This document shows, piece after piece, positions 39,204-40,923 of a stretch of DNA of 40,923 nucleotides. A program made the translations under genes and the position numbers. Under the pieces are notes generated by a model. The model worked only from the letters and a program-made list of their open reading frames with translations. It was not told where the DNA came from and searched no databases. Source of the stretch: a virus. Location: positions 1 through 40,923 of the IMG/VR virus record IMGVR_UViG_3300049919_000113; one strand, given 5' to 3'. How positions within the stretch are numbered: position 1 is the stretch's first letter; each line of letters starts with the position of its first letter.

Positions 39204-39810
39204 ATATTTTCACCATTTTTCTAGCTACTGAGACAAAATATTTCATAGCCGATGGTTTTACACCAATCTCTTCAGCTATGTCCATCGCAACTCGTTTTTC
39301 ACCATCAACATACAGGTAATTGGTGTTTGTTTTATTTCGTTGTTGCTCTTTTGCTGTTGCCCATCTGCAATTACCTGGCTCGTAGTTGCCATTTACGTCA
39401 ATGCGGTCAAGCGTTGTACCATTAGGTCGCTCGCCCATATCAGCAAGAAACGACTCAAACGCATCCCATCTGACACATACCGATATACCACGGTCAGCGT
39501 AATGTTTCCTACCTTTATAGCCCTCACTGCATCGATAACGCATCGAATTCCAGCTTATGTATGTTGTCGTTCCTTTGCCATGACCTAGACCATGTGTTTT
39601 GTTCATTCTACCGTTTTCAGCAGATGTCTTAGCAACTAAACAGCCACATGATTTAGTGTGGCCGGACGTTAGTTTGTTAGTTTCAACGGTAGTTTCTGTG
39701 CCACACTCGCACATACATCGCCATTTTCGTTTTTCATTGCGACTCCCTGAAACATGGGAAATTGCGGTTAGCTTTCCGAAAACTAACCCGCTTATATCAA
39801 GTCCATTCAT
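39181..39810 (-). CDS. Free-standing HNH homing endonuclease
   Basis: A 209-residue HNH endonuclease of the free-standing phage type. A Cys-rich zinc-binding head (C32, C34, C36, C55, C57) precedes an HNH-like core containing G-T-T-L-D-R-I-D-V-N-G-N-Y and N-C-R-W-A-T. The C-terminus is an HTH-like DNA-binding part (I-A-E-E-I-G-V-K-P-S-A). GGAGC lies seven bases before the ATG. It is inserted between endolysin and holin genes and runs 23 bases into the holin gene. Unlike the TerL-intein HNH, it has no surrounding intein or intron signature. Confidence 0.88.
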   Translation of the reverse strand: MNGLDISGLVFGKLTAISHVSGSRNEKRKWRCMCECGTETTVETNKLTSGHTKSCGCLVAKTSAENGRMNKTHGLGHGKGTTTYISWNSMRYRCSEGYKGRKHYADRGISVCVRWDAFESFLADMGERPNGTTLDRIDVNGNYEPGNCRWATAKEQQRNKTNTNYLYVDGEKRVAMDIAEEIGVKPSAMKYFVSVARKMVKIYGCVPTP

Positions 39811-39865
39811 ATGTAGCTCCTATATTTGGAATCCACATACTAACATATTTTTCCGATAATTGGTG

Positions 39866-39905
39866 CTACTGTCTTGAATAGACCTTTCCAATCGTCTGAA
39901 TTCAT
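39866..39905. repeat. 40-bp direct repeat, right copy
   Basis: Identical to positions 1-40. It contains the stop codon of the DUF5675-type gene (39902-39904 on the minus strand) and marks the downstream edge of the swapped cassette. Confidence 0.9.
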
Positions 39906-40315
39906 TTCACCTCCAGCGTGATCAATTCCTTCTTCAAGTGCGACCCCATTAGCTTATCCATCAATCGGGCCATAGCTATCGCACTTTGCGCGATGCCGCT
40001 TGCGGTGCGAACGTCCCCAACGAGGATGCACCCGTGCGTGTCGGCAGATGTATTTCCTGAGTGTATGCGGATGCCTTCGAAGCCAGTGACGCCGAGAACG
40101 TGCGGCAATGTTCGCTTGAAGCGCGCTGAGAAGTCCAAAACCACAGGGTACATGCCGCGCGGAATTGCTGTCTCACCATAGATTTTCCCCGTAGGATTAA
40201 CCTCAAGCTTGCGGTCTTCATCTTCAAGCGTATGCCCGAAGAATTCGCCGTCAATATCCAGCAGCCCGTAAGTCTTTCCGGGTTTCATGTCAGTGCGGAT
40301 CAGCGTGATTCTCAC
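39902..40315 (-). CDS. DUF5675-type protein, probable alternative lysis enzyme
   Basis: A 137-residue DUF5675-type protein. It has the family pattern G-E-T-A-I-P-R-G-M-Y near residue 50, F-K-R-T-L-P-H-V, G-F-E-G-I-R-I-H-S-G-N-T and D-T-H-G-C-I-L-V-G. The His and Cys in the H-S-G-N/H-G-C pair recall L,D-transpeptidase-like catalytic sites, so a peptidoglycan-related role is likely but unproven. It starts with GTG overlapping the membrane-protein stop. It sits exactly where the M15 peptidase sits at the left end, bordered by the same flanking sequences. Confidence 0.85.
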   Translation of the reverse strand: MRITLIRTDMKPGKTYGLLDIDGEFFGHTLEDEDRKLEVNPTGKIYGETAIPRGMYPVVLDFSARFKRTLPHVLGVTGFEGIRIHSGNTSADTHGCILVGDVRTASGIAQSAIAMARLMDKLMGSHLKKELITLEVK

Positions 40316-40695
40316 TTCTTCACCTCCCTATCCCACCAGTACATAACCAGCGCAGACAGAACAATAACGATACCCCATGCGCCCTTTTTAACAAGCTCTG
40401 ATCGAAGCTCTCGCCACATCGTCTTTCTCGCTCGCGCCTCTTCGATGATCTCTTGGTGATAGTCCCTATGGCCGTCAATATCGGCGTGCCCGTCTGGTCG
40501 CTTTGGCAGGGATTGAAGCCACATTTCAATCGACGCATCTTCGCGCTTCATATGGCCGTCAAGCTTCATATCTGTGTCCGACTGCCTCTCGATAATCGTG
40601 TCCTGGCGGTCAAGTATCATCATCAGAAGGTCGGTAACGCTGGACTCAGCGAGAACAGATGCCCTTAACCGCTGAATGTTTTCTGCTTCGGTCAT
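40312..40695 (-). CDS. Lysis-cassette membrane protein with one C-terminal TM segment (right copy)
   Basis: A 127-residue protein, almost identical to the protein of 483-866: same length, same single TM segment at about residues 105-121, with roughly three conservative replacements. It precedes the DUF5675-type gene here and the M15 gene in the left copy. It is therefore the constant partner of two exchangeable enzymes. Confidence 0.75.
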   Translation of the reverse strand: MTEAENIQRLRASVLAESSVTDLLMMILDRQDTIIERQSDTDMKLDGHMKREDASIEMWLQSLPKRPDGHADIDGHRDYHQEIIEEARARKTMWRELRSELVKKGAWGIVIVLSALVMYWWDREVKK

Positions 40696-40763
40696 TATCC
40701 CGGCTTTCGGTTCGGGCAGTCGCGCCCTTGATTACAGTCGTCTTTGCAAGGCGTCCCGCACAT
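40695..40763 (-). CDS. Short Cys-rich peptide (22 aa), right copy
   Basis: The counterpart of 863-934: same four cysteines and C-N-Q-G-R-D-C-P core, but a slightly different end (P-G instead of P-E-K) because of changes near the stop. Its TAA is followed at once by the membrane-protein start. Conservation through otherwise mutated DNA supports coding. Confidence 0.5.
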   Translation of the reverse strand: MCGTPCKDDCNQGRDCPNRKPG

Positions 40764-40764
40764 T

Positions 40765-40923
40765 TCACCACCCCATCGCCAAGACGTAAGCTTCTGCGCC
40801 ATCGACTTCGGCCAATAATTCATCTTTCTGCTCTTGGGTATAAATCTTGTAGTGCGCCGCGCCAGAAACATCATCCACAGACTTAATCTGGATAGCGTTT
40901 TCAAGCGGAAGTACGGTGTATTC
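40765..40923 (-). CDS. Small conserved protein, right copy, 5' end cut by window
   Basis: The counterpart of the 55-aa protein at 936-1103. The reading frame is open from the window edge to the stop at 40765, giving all but the first few residues. It differs from the left copy at several positions in its second half but keeps the G-A-E-x-Y-x-L-A-M-G-W end. The start lies outside the window. Confidence 0.6.
   Translation of the reverse strand, partial: EYTVLPLENAIQIKSVDDVSGAAHYKIYTQEQKDELLAEVDGAEAYVLAMGW

Larger units (their letters stand above)
40312..40923. repeat. Duplicated lysis segment, right copy (about 612 bp)
   Basis: The diverged counterpart of 483-1094. The last about 86 bases of the window match 1009-1094 without a mismatch; the rest carries scattered, mostly third-position changes. 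The window stops inside this copy, where the left copy would continue into the tail fibre gene. Confidence 0.9.

Overview
The window is essentially a complete genome, or genome-length contig, of a tailed double-stranded DNA phage with siphovirus-type tail genes. It has a tape measure, a tail tube protein, tail assembly chaperones with a -1 frameshift, a P22/HK97-fold type coat protein, a DUF4055-type portal, a MuF-type head protein and a two-subunit terminase. The lysis genes (M15 peptidase, DUF5675-type protein, GTA-type holin) and the gene families point to a Gram-negative, probably pseudomonadotal host; the sequence does not fix the genus. No integrase, excisionase, tRNA or CRISPR array was found. 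The only candidate lysogeny or switch gene is a small HTH protein.

Layout. From 23.4 kb leftwards to position 37 the minus strand carries one late unit. In transcription order it encodes two small proteins, TerS, TerL (interrupted by an intein), portal, a small protein, MuF protein, scaffold, major capsid protein, head-tail connectors, tail terminator, tail tube, chaperones G and GT, tape measure, tail tip/hub proteins, fibre proteins and lysis genes. A five-gene plus-strand islet (16.5-17.5 kb) with its own promoter-like sequence interrupts this unit between the scaffold and MuF genes. At 23.40-23.77 kb there is a gene-free, repeat-rich segment that looks like a replication origin, a late promoter and a terminator. 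Next to it are the minus-strand primase-helicase and HTH regulator genes. From 26.1 to 38.6 kb the plus strand carries the early unit. It starts with replication genes (DUF2800 nuclease-like, DUF2815 ssDNA-binding-like, small DNA polymerase, VRR-NUC, SNF2 helicase, helicase-methyltransferase fusion) and continues with about 14 mostly unknown small genes. At 38.7-40.9 kb the minus strand resumes with holin, a free-standing HNH gene, and a second version of the lysis genes seen at the left end.

How the parts work together. The HTH protein probably acts on TGCTAT/ATAGCA inverted motifs that lie both at the early control region (about 26.05 kb) and over a near-consensus late promoter (about 23.44 kb). 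The primase-helicase would act at the adjacent iteron array.

Most notable points. (1) The TerL gene holds a full-length intein, and its HNH endonuclease is encoded in a different reading frame with its own ribosome binding site, nested inside a frame that stays open. (2) The two ends of the window (1-1094 and 39866-40923) are diverged copies of the same locus in which one endolysin-type gene has been replaced cleanly by an unrelated one. (3) A tail tube paralogue is fused to a LamG lectin-like domain. (4) Inverted clusters of a 9-bp iteron flank an AT-rich core. (5) An SNF2 helicase is fused to a DNA methyltransferase, directly after a separate SNF2 helicase gene.
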